Under the pieces are notes generated by a model. That model saw only the letters and a list, made by a program, of their open reading frames with translations, was not told the origin of the DNA and did not search any database. From Pegea sp. RAD2-039 (taxonomy: Eukaryota; Chordata; Thaliacea; Salpida; Salpidae), in NCBI GenBank assembly GCA_034620365.1, contig JAQGEQ010000330.1, forward strand, positions 558,001 to 622,000: a stretch of 64,000 bases of DNA. The letters are read 5' to 3'. Of the stretch, positions 62,266 to 64,000 are shown one piece after another. The number at the start of each line of letters is the position of its first letter. Position 1 is the first letter of the stretch. The position numbers were made by a program, and so were the translations under genes.

Positions 62266-63542
62266 AATCATTTTGCTGGTAAACGTTTACTCACAATTCA
62301 AGTATGGATAAATGAAAATGTGTTTAAACTAATAAGTAACTTAACTATATAAAGAGATTTGAGTTTAAAGTAAACAAAATAATAATTTTTTGTTTGGCTA
62401 TTTGTTGCAATTTATGCTTTAATAAAGCTATTTTAATGATTACTCTATTATTGAAATAGTGTGTGAGTCTACAATAAATAATAATGGTTTTAAATTTAAT
62501 ATTTTACTTTATATTAAAGTTGGTATTCTCATGTTGTTATTTTCGTAAATCTTTTTTGTAAACTATTAAAAAATTTCTCTGTTATCCTTAATTTTCAAAG
62601 TTTGTATTTTAAGTATTTGTTAACATCTTCTATTATTTTTCAACAAGTTTTTGAAAGTAATTATATTTTTTTAGTTGATAAAGGCAATCGAAATTGTAGT
62701 TACTTTTTAGTTACTGTCTTAAGATTCCCTAAATCCTTACATGTTTGCATAACTGATTAATTTTGTGTTTTGTTTTTATTATGAAAGTAAAACTACAGTT
62801 TTTATTAATTATTGCAATTTTTATGAGAAAACTAATTTTTGAAATCTTGAAATCTATTTCCATTCTTGAAATGCTTGTTGGAGATAATAACAATAAACGT
62901 TGTTATCCTCTTCATACTATAAATTTAAAAAAATAATTTTTTTAACATTTCATATTATCGACAATTACATCATCATAAATAAATCATCTTTTATAAAACT
63001 TGACTATTTCTTACCCAAATAGTTAGATCAAAATTAACAGATTGAGTTTTTTAAATAGTTTAAATTATTTTATAATTTTATAACTTCAGAAGTACGGCAG
63101 AAAAACTAATATTTTCTTATCGGTTACTACTGTATCAATTTTAAACTTTACGATTAATATTTTTGTAAGCAAGTTGCTAGAGTGTCTTAAGCTGTTCGGT
63201 TTACTACTTCTGCGTTAGATACATAACTGTAGATCCATTTCAGCTCTTGGTAATTCTAATTATCGAACCAACCGTTAAGTTGCTAATTTAAATGGAACTC
63301 TAATTATCCAAACAAATCACAAAAAACCAAAACACCTAACCAAACCATCGATGCAGTAACTGATTAAAACTATAAAAAGATTGTTTCTGAGTTGAAATAA
63401 TCTTATGAAGTAACATTTGTTTTAGAGAATAGAATTTAAAACTAACTGTAAACTATAAACAATAAAACAAATATTTAACAGACCTTAAGAGTTTAAAGTT
63501 GACATCTCAGTACGATAATGTGGTGTTGTAGTTGTAAAAATA
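62266..63542 (+). repeat. Duplicated 3' flank of copy G
   Basis: Family-1 3' flank: AATAAA at 62421-62426, a 52-codon open frame at about 62781-62936 and marker GAAGTACGGCAG at 63089-63100. From about 63380 it changes into sequence matching 8140-8350 in reverse, leading into the LINE fragment. Confidence 0.55.
62421..62426 (+). terminator. Probable poly(A) signal position of copy G
   Basis: AATAAA about 155 bases after the stop, in the same conserved block as D and E. Confidence 0.5.
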
Positions 63543-64000
63543 TTAAAAATAACTGATACCAGAATCATCTTCACAATAATTGAAAATAAATGATTTTAGA
63601 GAAGAAATAGCCTTAGATACTATATCAACTGTTATGTCTAGATCTACCATCTCAGAGATATTTGAAAGGATATTGGAGTAGGAAATAGTAGGAGTATTGC
63701 CATCATCGGTTATAAAAACCTTTTCAAATTGTTTGTTTAGCAATTCAGCTTTTTTCTTTGGTTCCATCACCAGCTGATTGGCGTTATCAAGCAAGGGAGG
63801 TAGATGAGATCTCGCCTTAAGCTTGTGATTAATGAAGCAAAAAAACGTTTTCTTGCTAAGTGAAGATAAGATTGCACTTTCTTTTCCTAAATAGAGGCTA
63901 TAAACTGATTTCTTGTAGACTAGACAAAGATCTTTGTATAGAGGTTTGATGGAAGGATCTGCTTACGTTTGTTTGAATAAGAGGTTTTCAAATGCTGTAA
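63543..64000 (-). mobile_element. CR1/Jockey-like LINE fragment (between endonuclease and RT)
   Basis: Minus-strand frame open at 63543-63794 and, in the same frame, back almost to the window edge with one stop near 63950. Codons such as KKTFFCFINHKLKARSHLPP, LLDNANQLVMEP and KKKAELLNKQFEKVF fit the spacer just before the reverse-transcriptase domain of CR1/Jockey-type LINEs, where a new-residue string and AELLNxxFxxVF are typical. It ends EDDSGISYF without reaching RT motifs, so it is a 3'-truncated or broken piece. Its 5' part lies outside the window. Smaller remnants occur at 16868-16966, 48228-48315, 8126-8179 and about 43991-44040. Confidence 0.7.

Overview
The window is very AT-rich, intron-style eukaryotic DNA. 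It has no operons or ribosome binding sites. Coding exons sit directly after pyrimidine-rich 3' splice sites, and there are remnants of a CR1/Jockey-like LINE. The low GC, the large lineage-specific C2H2 expansion and the LINE type would fit a cnidarian such as Hydra. That is an inference from composition and style, not an identification.

Almost everything here belongs to one locally expanded cluster of Krueppel-type C2H2 zinc-finger genes and the long non-coding flanks duplicated with them. Family 1 has seven copies. A (4164-5042 +), C (20976-22190 -), D (26785-27999 +), E (35794-36840 +) and F (53620-54582 -) look intact. B (11134-12348 -) has an internal stop, and G (60886-62265 +) has lost its start. 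Family 2 has one open copy, J (46415-47119 +). The rest are broken or fragmentary: H (15058-15756 +), I (41038-41513 +), K (45246-45524 +), L (25134-25235 +), M (57968-58320 -) and N (32352-32648 -). Both families encode a 96-residue charged N-terminus with an RKRKLS nuclear-localisation-like motif at residues 11-16, followed by an uninterrupted run of 28-residue fingers.

Layout, left to right: family-2 5' flank (-) facing A; a repeat segment (6715-8515); B (-) facing H (+); H tail-to-tail with C (-); C facing remnant L, then D (+); D tail-to-tail with N (-); N facing E (+); a stretch with nothing recognised (37776-39190); I; a second copy of the repeat segment (42275-44795); K and J; J tail-to-tail with F (-); F, then M (-) facing G (+); a LINE fragment at the right edge. 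B-H-C and D-N-E are mirror images, so about 10.2-37.8 kb is an imperfect giant inverted repeat. H-to-C and J-to-F are direct copies of one another.

Family-1 copies share a 5' flank with a TGACGT (CRE-like) site about 1.13-1.17 kb before the ATG, a GC-richer block about 0.35 kb before it, and a splice acceptor 15 bases before it. The 3' flanks group the copies differently at successive markers, which suggests gene conversion or unequal exchange between copies. No tRNA, rRNA, CRISPR array, origin or clearly undescribed enzyme system was found. The notable features are the architecture, the conserved N-terminal segment and the fast-changing finger arrays.
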